From assembly GCF_900104175.1 (NCBI RefSeq), contig NZ_FNIX01000015.1:1-64000 (forward strand): a stretch of DNA of 64,000 bases, written 5' to 3'. Below are positions 1-8,439 of the stretch, in pieces. The DNA comes from Lentzea jiangxiensis. Lineage in GTDB: Bacteria; Actinomycetota; Actinomycetes; Mycobacteriales; Pseudonocardiaceae. Made by a program: the position numbers and the translations under genes. The notes below the pieces were generated by a model. It was not told where the DNA came from. It ran no database searches and worked only from the letters and a program-made list of their open reading frames with translations. Numbering within the stretch: position 1 is the first letter of the stretch; each line of letters opens with the position of its first letter.

Positions 1-31
1 GCGGAGCCGCGGCCTTCAGGAGCTGTTCCCG

Positions 32-60
32 CGTCCCGGCCGCGTTCCGCGGCCGGGACG
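32..60. terminator. Perfect GC-rich stem-loop
   Basis: A perfect 13-bp inverted repeat (arms CGTCCCGGCCGCG and CGCGGCCGGGACG) encloses a TTC loop. There is no clear T-run, as is common for actinomycete terminators. It may end transcription entering from the left of the window; its direction cannot be decided. Confidence 0.55.
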
Positions 61-377
61 GCTGCTTGTCCTCCGTGGATTTCGTGGCCACTCCCAAGAT
101 ATGTGTACGGTCAGACACAACGGCGTGAGTCTACACATGTCACCGCGCGATCGACGCGGTCACGCTTCGGTAGACGGTTGCCGGTTCTTGGTTGCGTCGC
201 GCGCGGACAGTTGTGCATCCGGTCGATGGCGGCGGCGCTGAACTCGATTTCGGCAGACGTGACGAAGGCGAACATGCCTCAAGGCGCCGGTCATGATCAC
301 GCCCAAGGCTTGGGGGCGTTCCGGCAGTTAGCGACAAGTCTTGAAGTAGTCGCGAGCGTGCCGGCGCCGGGCGGCGT

Positions 378-411
378 CCGGCCCGATCACCTCACAGGGT
401 GACCGGGCCGG
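378..411 (-). terminator. Terminator of PKS1
   Basis: An inverted repeat with 14-base arms (CCGGCCCGATCACC and GGTGACCGGGCCGG, one mismatch) flanks a six-base loop. It begins about 43 bases beyond the PKS1 stop codon, the position expected for an intrinsic terminator of that minus-strand gene. Confidence 0.6.
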
Positions 412-453
412 AGCCGTGCCGGGATCGAACGTTCTCGCTACGAGAACCGCCGA

Positions 454-3400
454 TCAGGAGCTGCCGTGTTCTTCCTCGGACGCCGGGCCGTTCGCGGGAG
501 TCTCGAACGACAGCTCGCCATCGATGAGCTCGAAGAGCTCGTCGTCGGTGGCGATGTCGAGTCCACCGCCGGGCGTGGGGGTCTGGCCACCCAGCCGGGT
601 GAGCAGCCCCTGCAGACGCGTGACCACGTCGGGCAGGTGGTCCGGGTTCGCGGCCATCGCGGCCTCGAGCTTGCCCAGGACCGCCAGGACGTCCTCGTCC
701 TCGCCGCGCAGCTCCTCACCGAGGTGACGGGCGAGCGCCTCGGCGGTGGGGTGCTCGAACACCAGCGTCCTCGCCAGCGTCAGGCCGGTCGCGGTGGCCA
801 GCCTGTTCCGCAGCTCGACCGACATGAGCGAGTCGAAGCCGAGGTCCTTCAGCGCCTGGTCCGGCGGGATGAGGGCGGCGTCGTCCTCGCCGCGGACGGC
901 CGCGGCCACGCCCTTCACGAGGTCGAGCAGGTGGCCGTGGCGCCTGTCCGCCGGCAGGGCGGCGAGCTGGTCGGCCAGCTTGGTGCCGCCCTGCGTCGTG
1001 GTGCCGCCCTGCGTCGTGGTGCCGGCGGCGGGGGCGTCCAGGAACTCGTCCAGGAGGTGGCGTTCCCTCTCGGAGGAGAACAGCGACGCGAACCTCTGGC
1101 GGTCGATGTCGGCGATGGTCAGCGCCGGCTCGTCCGCGGTGAGCGCCTCGTGGAGCGCTCGCAGCGCCGCTTCGGGGTGCAGGGCGCGCATTCCGGACCG
1201 GGCGAGCCTGGTGGCGAGCGCGTCGTCGGCACCCATGCCCTCGCCGGCCCACATGCCCCAGGCGATCGAGGTCGCGCGGTGGCCCCGGGCGCGCAGGCTC
1301 CCGGCGAGCGCGTCCAGACCCGCGTTGGCCGCGGCGTACGCGCTCTGCCCCTTGCCGCCCCAGACACCGGCGGCCGAGGAGAACAGGACGACCTCGTCCA
1401 CCTGGCCCGCGACCAGCAGGTCGCCGAGCACCTGTGCCCCCACGACCTTCGCCGCGAGCACCGCGGTCAGGTCGGCTTCCGAGGTTTCGGCCAGTGGGCG
1501 GGTGACGTTCACCCCGGCCGCGTGCACCACCGTGCGCACCGGCCGTCCCTGCGCCGCGAACTCCGCGATCAGGTTCTTGACCTGATCTTCGTCCGCGACG
1601 TCGCAGGACGCGGCGGTCACCCGGTCGTCCTGGTGCGCGAGGCCGCCGGACGGCACCGCTGCCGCACCACGCCTGCTGGCCAGCACGACGTGCTCGGCGC
1701 CTTCGGCGACCAGCCAGCGGGACAGGTGCGCGCCGAGCGCACCCGTGCCCCCCGTGACGAGCACGGTGCCCTCGGGACGCCAGCGGCGGGAGCGGTTCGC
1801 CCGTTCGTGCCGGACCGGAACGACCCGTCGTACGAGCACGCCCTCGGCGCGCACGGCGAACTGGTCCTCACCGGCCGGATCCGCCAGCACCGCGAGCAGG
1901 GAGTCGACCGCGTCGGTGGTGGGTTCGGCGGGCAGGTCGACGAGACCGCCCCAGGACGCCGGCTGCTCGAGAGCCGCCACCTGGCCGACGCCCCACACCT
2001 GAGCTTGGCGCGGGTTGCGCACGGGGTCGTCCGCCGAGGTCCCGGCCGCGTGCTCGGTGAGCAGCCAGACCGGAGCTCCGAGGGTGCCGGCCGCGCGGAG
2101 CAGGGCGAACGTCGAGCGGAGCCCGGCGGGAACACCCGAGACCTGATGATCGGCCAGTCCGAGCAGCGAGACGACCCCGGTGACGGGGCCGATCCCGGCC
2201 AGTCGCGCCGGAAGGCCGTCGAGGCCGTCCTCCTCGAGCAGCAGGTGTTTGACGTGCGCACCGCAGTCGATCAACCCGGAGGCCACCGCCCGCGTCCACG
2301 CCTGGTCGTGATGCGCGTCCGCCAGCACCAGCCAGGTACCCGCGGGGCGTGCCGCCGACCGGGCCGGGACCGGCTGCCAGACCACCCGGTAACGCCAGGC
2401 GCGCGTGTCCGGCTCGGCGGCGTTCCGGCCCTGCGGCACGGCGTTCGCCCAGTAGTGCTTGTGCTGGAAGGGATACGTCGGCAGGTCGACCACCGGAGCC
2501 AGTTTGAGACCGTTCACCCGCGCCCAGTCCACCTCGGCACCGCGGACGTGAGCGGAAGCGACCGCGGTCACCGCCGTCCGGGCCTCCTCCCGGCCTCGAC
2601 GCAGCAGAGGAGCGAACAGGCAGTCGTCCGCCGACTCCAGACCGGCCGCGGCCAGCGCGCTGAGGACTCCGTCGGGACCGAGCTCCAGGAAGGTGCGCGT
2701 GCCCTCGTCGGCCAGGGTCGTGACGGCGTCGTGGAACCGCACGGCGCTCGCAGCGTGCCGGACCCAGTAGTCCGCCGAGCGCAGGTCGTCTCCCGAGGCG
2801 AGGCGACCGGTCACGGTCGACACCACCGGAATCCGCGCCGGGAGGTACGTGAGCCCCTCGGCCACCCGCCGGAACTCGGCGAGCATCGGCTCCATCAGCG
2901 GCGAGTGGAACGCGTGGCTCACCGCCAGGCGCTTGACCGGACCGAACCGCTGCGCGACCGCGAGAACCGCGTCTTCCGCACCGGAGAGCACCAGCGACCG
3001 GGGGCCGTTGACCGCCGCGATGGCCACTTCGCCGGCGAGCAGGGCGACGACGTCCTCCTCCGCGGCCCGCACCGCGACCATCACGCCACCGGCCGGAAGT
3101 GCCTGCATCAAGCGCCCCCGTGCGGTCACCAGGCGGCACGCGTCCGGCAGCGACAGCACACCCGCGACGTGCGCGGCGGCGATCTCGCCGATCGAGTGAC
3201 CCGCCACGAAGCCGGGCGTCAGGCCCCAGTCGCACAGCAACCGGTGCAGCGCCACCTCGATCGCGAACAGGGCCGGCTGGGCGTGCTCGGTCCGGTTCAG
3301 CCGGTCCTGGTCCTCCGCGATGATCCGGGGCAGCTCCGGGTCGAGGTGGGCGAAGGCCTCCCGCAGGGCTGCGGCGAACACCGGGAACGCCGCCGCGAGC

Positions 3401-6400
3401 TCGACGCCCATGCCGGCGCGCTGGCTGCCCTGGCCGGGGAACAGGAACGCCGTGCCGCCGCCGCTCGCGTGTCCGCGCACCACGTCCTCCGACAGGTCAC
3501 CGGCGCCGAGCGCCGCCACGGCGGGCAGGAGCGCCGCCCGGTCCTCGGCCAGTACGACAGCGCGTTCCCGCAACGCGCTCCGTCGCCGGCCGAGGGCCGC
3601 ACCGACCGCGGCCGCGGACAGATCGCCACGGTCGTCCGCGAACTCGTGCAGCTGCCTGGCCCGGGCCTGCAGGGCCGCCGGTGTCGCGGCGGACAACGGC
3701 CACGCGACCAGCGTGGTCCCGCCGGGCTCCGCCACCGGGGCGTCCGCGGCGGAAGCTTCCTCGACGACGACGTGGGCGTTGGTGCCGCTGATGCCGAACG
3801 CCGACACCGCCGCACGGCGCGGGGACCGGCCCGCGGGCCACGCCACGGCCTCGGTCAGCAGCCGCAGGGCGGGCGACCAGTCCACGTGGGGCGTCGGCTG
3901 CTGCGCGTGCAGCGTGCGGGGGAGCAGGCCGTGGCGCATCGCGAGCACCATCTTGATCAACCCGGCCACACCGGCCGCCGCCTGCGCGTGCCCGATGTTG
4001 GACTTGAGCGATCCGAGCCACACCGGTCGTTGCGCGGAACGCGCGCGGCCGTAGGTGTCCAGCAGTGCCTGGGCTTCGATGGGGTCTCCCAGCACCGTGC
4101 CCGTGCCGTGCGCCTCGACGGCGTCGACGTCGCTCTCGGTGAGCGCCGCCGCGGCCAGCGCGTCGCGGATGACCTCGACCTGCGCGAGACCGCTCGGCGC
4201 GGTGAGACCGTTGCTGGCGCCGTCGGAGTTGACCGCGCTGCCCCGGACGACCGCGAGCACCGGGTGCCCGTTGCGCCGGGCGTCCGACAGCCGCTCCAGC
4301 AGGACCAGCCCGGCACCTTCACCCCAGGCGGTGCCGTCGGCGGCGGCCGAGAACGGCTTGCAGCGGCCGTCCGGTGCCAGACCGCCCTGTTTCTCGAACT
4401 CCACGAACATGCCCGGTGTGGCCATGACCGTCGCCCCGCCGGCGAGCGCCAGGGTGCACTCGCCGGCCCGCAGCGACCGTGCGGCCATGTGCACGGCCAC
4501 CAGGGAGGAGGAACAGGCGGTGTCGAGCGTGATGGCCGGGCCGCGCAGCCCGAACGTGTACGCGATGCGACCGGAGGCGACGCTGGTGGCCCCACCGGTC
4601 AGCAGGTGACCGGTCAGCTCCTCGGACGGCGCGTGCATGCGGGGTCCGTAGTCCTGCGCCATCACCCCCGCGAACACCCCGGTCCGGCTGCCGCGCAGCG
4701 CCGTGGCGTCGATGCCCGCGCGTTCGAACGACTCCCACGCGAGTTCCAGCAGCAGACGCTGCTGCGGGTCCATCGCGGCGGCCTCACGGGGCGAGACCCC
4801 GAACAGGTCCGCGTCGAACTCCGCCGCGCCGTCGAGGAAACCTCCGCGTGAGGTGGCGATGCGCACCGGGTGGTCGAGGTCCCAGCCGCGGTCGAGCGGA
4901 AGACCGCCGGTCTGGTCGGAGCCGTCGGCGAGCATCCGCCAGAGCTCGTCCGGCGAGTCGGCGCCGGGCAACCGGCACGCCATCGCGACGACAGCGATCG
5001 GGTCGTCCTCCGCGACGGCCGTCCCCGCAGACGGTGCCGCGGCGGGTGCCTGTTCGCCGCCGAGGCGCGCGTGCACGGCCTCGGCCAGGCGGGCCGGGGT
5101 CGGGTGGTCGTAGACCGCGCCGGTGGGCAGCCCGGCGCCGGTGGCGTCGTTGAGGCGGCCGCGGAGCTCGACGGCCATCCGCGAGTCCAGCCCCATCTCC
5201 TTGAAGGTGAGGTCCGGCTCCACCGAGCCCGCGTCGGCGTGGCCCAGGACGATCGCGGTGTGCGCCCGGACCAGCCTGAGCAGCTGGCGGACGTCCACCA
5301 CCGGCTCGTCGGTGGCGGGCTCCGGCGGTGGGACGTCCCGGTGTGCGGCGACGGGCAGCGCGGCCGGAGCGGACGAGAGCTGGAGCCAGTGGGCCTTGCG
5401 CTGGAACGGGTAGGTCGGCAGCCGCAACCGTTCGCCGGAGGACTCGGGGAGGGCCCGCTCCCAGTCCACGGCGACCCCGGCGGTGTGCAGCGTCGCGGCG
5501 GAGCCGAGCACCCGCGACCAGTCGCCGTCGTCGCGGCGCAGGGTCTCGGAGACGGTGAGCCCGGTGCCCGCCGCCTCCGCGATCTCGCCCACCGCGCCGG
5601 TGAGGACCGGGTGCGGGCTGATCTCGACGAAGACCGAGCACCCCTCGTCGAGCAGGGCCGTGACGGCCGGGGCGAACAGGACCGGACGGCGCAGGTTGTC
5701 GAACCAGTAGGCGGCGCCGACCCGGTGCGAGCCGAGCCCCTCGCCGGTGACCGTGGAGTGGAAAGCGATCTCGGGTTCGCGCGGAGCCACGTCCCGCAGG
5801 TCGTGCAGCAGCTGCTCGCGCACCGCCTCCACCGCCGAGCAGTGCGACGCGTAGTCGACGGCGATCCGGCGTGCGCGGAGATCTTCCGCCTGGCACGCCG
5901 CCACGAACCCGTTCACGTCGTTCTCCGGGCCGCAGACCACGGTGGAGGCCGGGCTGTTGAGCGCCGCGACCTCGAGGCCGGGGAAGGCGGTCAACCGGGC
6001 TCGGACCTCTGCCTCGGGCAGCGCCACCACGGCCATCGTGCCGGTGCCCGCGAGCACCGTGAGCGCACGGGACCGGAGCGCGACGATCTTCGCCGCGTCG
6101 TCGAGGGTGAGCGCTCCCGCCACGCAGGCCGCGGCGATCTCGCCCTGCGAGTGGCCCACCACCACGTCCGGGCGCACGCCGAGCGACTCCCAGACCGCCG
6201 CCAGGGACACCATGACGGCGAACAGGGCCGGCTGGACGACGTCGACGCGGTCCAGCCCCTCGCCGGTGGTCAACGCGTCGTGCAACGACCAGTCGGTGAA
6301 CGGTGCCAGCGCCCGTGCGCAGTCGTCGATCCTGGCGCGGAAGACCGGTGAGGACTCCAGCAGCGCCGCGGCCATGCCGGCCCACTGCGAACCCTGCCCG

Positions 6401-7995
6401 GGGAAGACGAACACCGTCCGGCCCGGCGTGCGGACCTGGCCCTGGACGACCCGCTGGTCCGGCAGCCCGTCGGCCAGCGCGCGCAACGACGGCAGCAGCT
6501 CGTCGCGGTCGGCGGCCACCACGACGGCACGGTGCCGGAACGACGTGCGGGTGAGCGCCGCGGCCCGGGCGACCTCGGCGACGCCGGCCTCCGGTGCCGC
6601 GGCGAGGTGGGAGAGCAGCCGGTCGGCCTGGTCCCGCAGCGCCTGCTCCGTCCGTCCCGACAGCAGCAGCGGCACGGCGCCGCCCGGCTCCGCCGTGGTG
6701 CCGGACCTGGCCTCGGCAGCAACCGGCGCGTCCCCGAGCACGACGTGGCAGTTCGTGCCGCCCATGCCGAACGAGCTGACTCCGGCCAGACGCCCCCGCT
6801 CCGCCGCGGGCCAGGGCTCCGCGGCCGTGACGACGCGCAGGCCCAGTTCGTCCAGAGCGATGTCCGGGTTGGGGCGGTCGTGGTTGAGGCTGGGCGGGAT
6901 CTCCGCGTGGCCGAGGCTCAGCGCCGTCTTGATCAGGCCGAGGATGCCCCCCGCGGCTTCGAGGTGGCCGATGTTGGTCTTGACCGACCCCACCGCCAGC
7001 GTGCCCGCGCCCGCGCGGGCCGCTCCCAGCGCCGCTGCCTCCAGCGGGTCGCCGACCCTGGTGCCGGAGCCGTGCAGTTCGACGTACTGGACGTCGCACG
7101 GCGCCGCCCCGGCGTCGGCGCAGGCCGCGCGCACGACGTCCGCCTGCGCTTCGGCACTGGGCACCGTGAGGCCGTCGGTCGCCCCGTCGTTGTTGACCGC
7201 GGTGCCCAGGAGCACGCAGTGCACCGGGTCGCCGTCCGCGATCGCCTTGTCCAGCGGCTTGAGCACCACCACACCGGCGCCTTCGCCGCGGACGAAACCG
7301 TTGGCCCGCTCGTCGAAGGTGAAGCACCGGCCGTCCTCGGACAGGCCGCCGAACCGGGAAGCGGTCACCGCGCCGGCGCGCAGCAGGTTCAGGTTCACGC
7401 CCGCGACGACCGCCAGGCCGGACTCGCCGGCGCGCAGGCTGGTCGCCGCCAGGTGCACCGCGACCAGCGAGGAGGACTGCGCGGTGTCGACGGTGAGACT
7501 GGGACCGCGCAGGCCGAGGAAGTAGGAGACGCGGTTCGCGATGACGGCCCGTTGGGTGCCCGTCATGGTGGTGGGCGAGATGGAGTCCTCGTGCACGTGG
7601 CTGAGCACGGCGTAGTCGTCGCGCAGGGCGCCGACGAAGACACCGACGTTGCGGCCCGCCAGCGTCGCGGGCACGATGCCGGCGTTCTCCAGGGCGGTCC
7701 ACGAGAGCTCGAGGACGAGACGCTGCTGCGGGTCCATCGCGGCGGCCTCGCGCGGTGAGATGCCGAAGAACTCGGCGTCGAAGCCCGCGACGTCGTCCAC
7801 GAAACCACCGAAACGGGCCGCGGCGTCCTGGGGCGCGAGCGTGGCGTCCCAGCGCTCCGGCGGCACGGTCGAGATGGTGTCCTGCCCGGTCCGCAACAGG
7901 CGCCAGAACTCGTCGAGGTTTCGCGCGCCGGGTACGCGGCACGCCATGCCGACGACGGCGATCGCACCGCGCGGGTGGCTCTGGGCGACCTTCAT
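454..7995 (-). CDS. Type I polyketide synthase PKS1: propionate-type loading module plus module 1
   Basis: This is a 2513-residue modular PKS in the order KSQ-AT-ACP-KS-AT-KR-ACP. The first KS has Gln173 in the DTAQSSS motif where extending KS domains have Cys, the hallmark of a decarboxylating loading KS. Its AT has GHSQGE (Ser616) and YASH (715-718), the methylmalonyl signature, so the starter should be propionyl. The second KS has Cys1161. Its AT has GHSIGE (Ser1601) and HAFHS, the malonyl signature. The KR keeps the catalytic Tyr (2220); it has no LDD motif but has a Trp eight residues before the Tyr, predicting an A-type alcohol. The ACP serine is about residue 2389. The C-terminus has an acidic DDELFELID docking helix matching the coiled-coil N-terminus of PKS2. 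The ATG at 7995 is preceded by GAGGG and starts directly at the KS without a docking helix, as expected for a first protein. Confidence 0.95.
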   Translation of the reverse strand: MKVAQSHPRGAIAVVGMACRVPGARNLDEFWRLLRTGQDTISTVPPERWDATLAPQDAAARFGGFVDDVAGFDAEFFGISPREAAAMDPQQRLVLELSWTALENAGIVPATLAGRNVGVFVGALRDDYAVLSHVHEDSISPTTMTGTQRAVIANRVSYFLGLRGPSLTVDTAQSSSLVAVHLAATSLRAGESGLAVVAGVNLNLLRAGAVTASRFGGLSEDGRCFTFDERANGFVRGEGAGVVVLKPLDKAIADGDPVHCVLLGTAVNNDGATDGLTVPSAEAQADVVRAACADAGAAPCDVQYVELHGSGTRVGDPLEAAALGAARAGAGTLAVGSVKTNIGHLEAAGGILGLIKTALSLGHAEIPPSLNHDRPNPDIALDELGLRVVTAAEPWPAAERGRLAGVSSFGMGGTNCHVVLGDAPVAAEARSGTTAEPGGAVPLLLSGRTEQALRDQADRLLSHLAAAPEAGVAEVARAAALTRTSFRHRAVVVAADRDELLPSLRALADGLPDQRVVQGQVRTPGRTVFVFPGQGSQWAGMAAALLESSPVFRARIDDCARALAPFTDWSLHDALTTGEGLDRVDVVQPALFAVMVSLAAVWESLGVRPDVVVGHSQGEIAAACVAGALTLDDAAKIVALRSRALTVLAGTGTMAVVALPEAEVRARLTAFPGLEVAALNSPASTVVCGPENDVNGFVAACQAEDLRARRIAVDYASHCSAVEAVREQLLHDLRDVAPREPEIAFHSTVTGEGLGSHRVGAAYWFDNLRRPVLFAPAVTALLDEGCSVFVEISPHPVLTGAVGEIAEAAGTGLTVSETLRRDDGDWSRVLGSAATLHTAGVAVDWERALPESSGERLRLPTYPFQRKAHWLQLSSAPAALPVAAHRDVPPPEPATDEPVVDVRQLLRLVRAHTAIVLGHADAGSVEPDLTFKEMGLDSRMAVELRGRLNDATGAGLPTGAVYDHPTPARLAEAVHARLGGEQAPAAAPSAGTAVAEDDPIAVVAMACRLPGADSPDELWRMLADGSDQTGGLPLDRGWDLDHPVRIATSRGGFLDGAAEFDADLFGVSPREAAAMDPQQRLLLELAWESFERAGIDATALRGSRTGVFAGVMAQDYGPRMHAPSEELTGHLLTGGATSVASGRIAYTFGLRGPAITLDTACSSSLVAVHMAARSLRAGECTLALAGGATVMATPGMFVEFEKQGGLAPDGRCKPFSAAADGTAWGEGAGLVLLERLSDARRNGHPVLAVVRGSAVNSDGASNGLTAPSGLAQVEVIRDALAAAALTESDVDAVEAHGTGTVLGDPIEAQALLDTYGRARSAQRPVWLGSLKSNIGHAQAAAGVAGLIKMVLAMRHGLLPRTLHAQQPTPHVDWSPALRLLTEAVAWPAGRSPRRAAVSAFGISGTNAHVVVEEASAADAPVAEPGGTTLVAWPLSAATPAALQARARQLHEFADDRGDLSAAAVGAALGRRRSALRERAVVLAEDRAALLPAVAALGAGDLSEDVVRGHASGGGTAFLFPGQGSQRAGMGVELAAAFPVFAAALREAFAHLDPELPRIIAEDQDRLNRTEHAQPALFAIEVALHRLLCDWGLTPGFVAGHSIGEIAAAHVAGVLSLPDACRLVTARGRLMQALPAGGVMVAVRAAEEDVVALLAGEVAIAAVNGPRSLVLSGAEDAVLAVAQRFGPVKRLAVSHAFHSPLMEPMLAEFRRVAEGLTYLPARIPVVSTVTGRLASGDDLRSADYWVRHAASAVRFHDAVTTLADEGTRTFLELGPDGVLSALAAAGLESADDCLFAPLLRRGREEARTAVTAVASAHVRGAEVDWARVNGLKLAPVVDLPTYPFQHKHYWANAVPQGRNAAEPDTRAWRYRVVWQPVPARSAARPAGTWLVLADAHHDQAWTRAVASGLIDCGAHVKHLLLEEDGLDGLPARLAGIGPVTGVVSLLGLADHQVSGVPAGLRSTFALLRAAGTLGAPVWLLTEHAAGTSADDPVRNPRQAQVWGVGQVAALEQPASWGGLVDLPAEPTTDAVDSLLAVLADPAGEDQFAVRAEGVLVRRVVPVRHERANRSRRWRPEGTVLVTGGTGALGAHLSRWLVAEGAEHVVLASRRGAAAVPSGGLAHQDDRVTAASCDVADEDQVKNLIAEFAAQGRPVRTVVHAAGVNVTRPLAETSEADLTAVLAAKVVGAQVLGDLLVAGQVDEVVLFSSAAGVWGGKGQSAYAAANAGLDALAGSLRARGHRATSIAWGMWAGEGMGADDALATRLARSGMRALHPEAALRALHEALTADEPALTIADIDRQRFASLFSSERERHLLDEFLDAPAAGTTTQGGTTTQGGTKLADQLAALPADRRHGHLLDLVKGVAAAVRGEDDAALIPPDQALKDLGFDSLMSVELRNRLATATGLTLARTLVFEHPTAEALARHLGEELRGEDEDVLAVLGKLEAAMAANPDHLPDVVTRLQGLLTRLGGQTPTPGGGLDIATDDELFELIDGELSFETPANGPASEEEHGSS
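983..1018. repeat. 18-bp tandem duplication inside PKS1 linker
   Basis: Two perfect copies of GTGCCGCCCTGCGTCGTG lie head to tail inside the KR-to-ACP linker of PKS1. They encode the protein repeat TTTQGG-TTTQGG. The unit is a multiple of three, so the reading frame is kept. It looks like a recent slippage event in a flexible linker. Confidence 0.9.
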
Positions 7996-8439
7996 CAATG
8001 GACCCTCGTCAATCTCGCTGGGCAGCGGGTATCGCCCGATGTAAGACGACGGCCGGGCGCGGCGGCCAACGACCGTTCCGAATTTCGGGACCCGTGGCCG
8101 CTTCCGCGTCGAGCTGGACGTCGCGCGTACCGAAAAACGGAACAGCCGTTTGGGAGGCGTCGCGGGAACTCCTAGCTTGACGTCGGCACACCCCTGCCAC
8201 TCGCCGCGGAATGCGCTTCCCCGGCGGGACCCCGTCAGGACGTCGTACCGGTGCGCGCCTTCACAGCACGACCGGGTGGAACGCGTCGGTGCGGTGATCA
8301 CCGCACCGAGCACCCGAAGCCGGAGAAATTCCCCCGTGAACCGCGACCCCGACGTCACCCCGCGACGGCAGGCCTTCGGTGCGAGCACCGAGCTGCCGGG
8401 CCGACCCGCCACCGTCCGAACCGAAAAGGGTGACCCCCG
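7996..8439. promoter_or_regulatory. Divergent promoter region of the PKS genes
   Basis: This 444-base gap separates the divergently transcribed PKS1 and PKS2-PKS3 genes and must hold promoters for both. PKS2 has AAGGG about ten bases before its ATG. I could not assign confident -10/-35 boxes. The one clear structure is the 24-bp dyad at 8286-8309. No gene is seen here. Confidence 0.6.
8286..8309. promoter_or_regulatory. 24-bp perfect palindrome, candidate operator
   Basis: A perfect 12+12 dyad (half-site TCGGTGCGGTGA) with no spacer sits about 130 bases upstream of the PKS2 start and 290 bases upstream of PKS1. Its position between divergent PKS promoters suggests a site for a dimeric regulator, for example the IclR protein at 18961-19800. 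The assignment of the regulator is inference. Confidence 0.45.

Larger units (their letters stand above)
1..453. other. Non-coding left edge, two hairpins
   Basis: I see no convincing gene here. The stretch lies downstream of the minus-strand PKS1 gene and contains two strong stem-loops, at 32-60 and 378-411, which are listed separately. Short open frames on both strands show no recognisable domain. The interval probably separates the PKS transcript from whatever lies left of the window. Confidence 0.6.

Noticed and set aside
466-4851. Long open frame on the plus strand opposite PKS1 (about 1460 codons)
   Set aside because: It is antisense to clear PKS domains, Arg/Gly-rich, and has no domain signature; such shadows are normal at this GC content.
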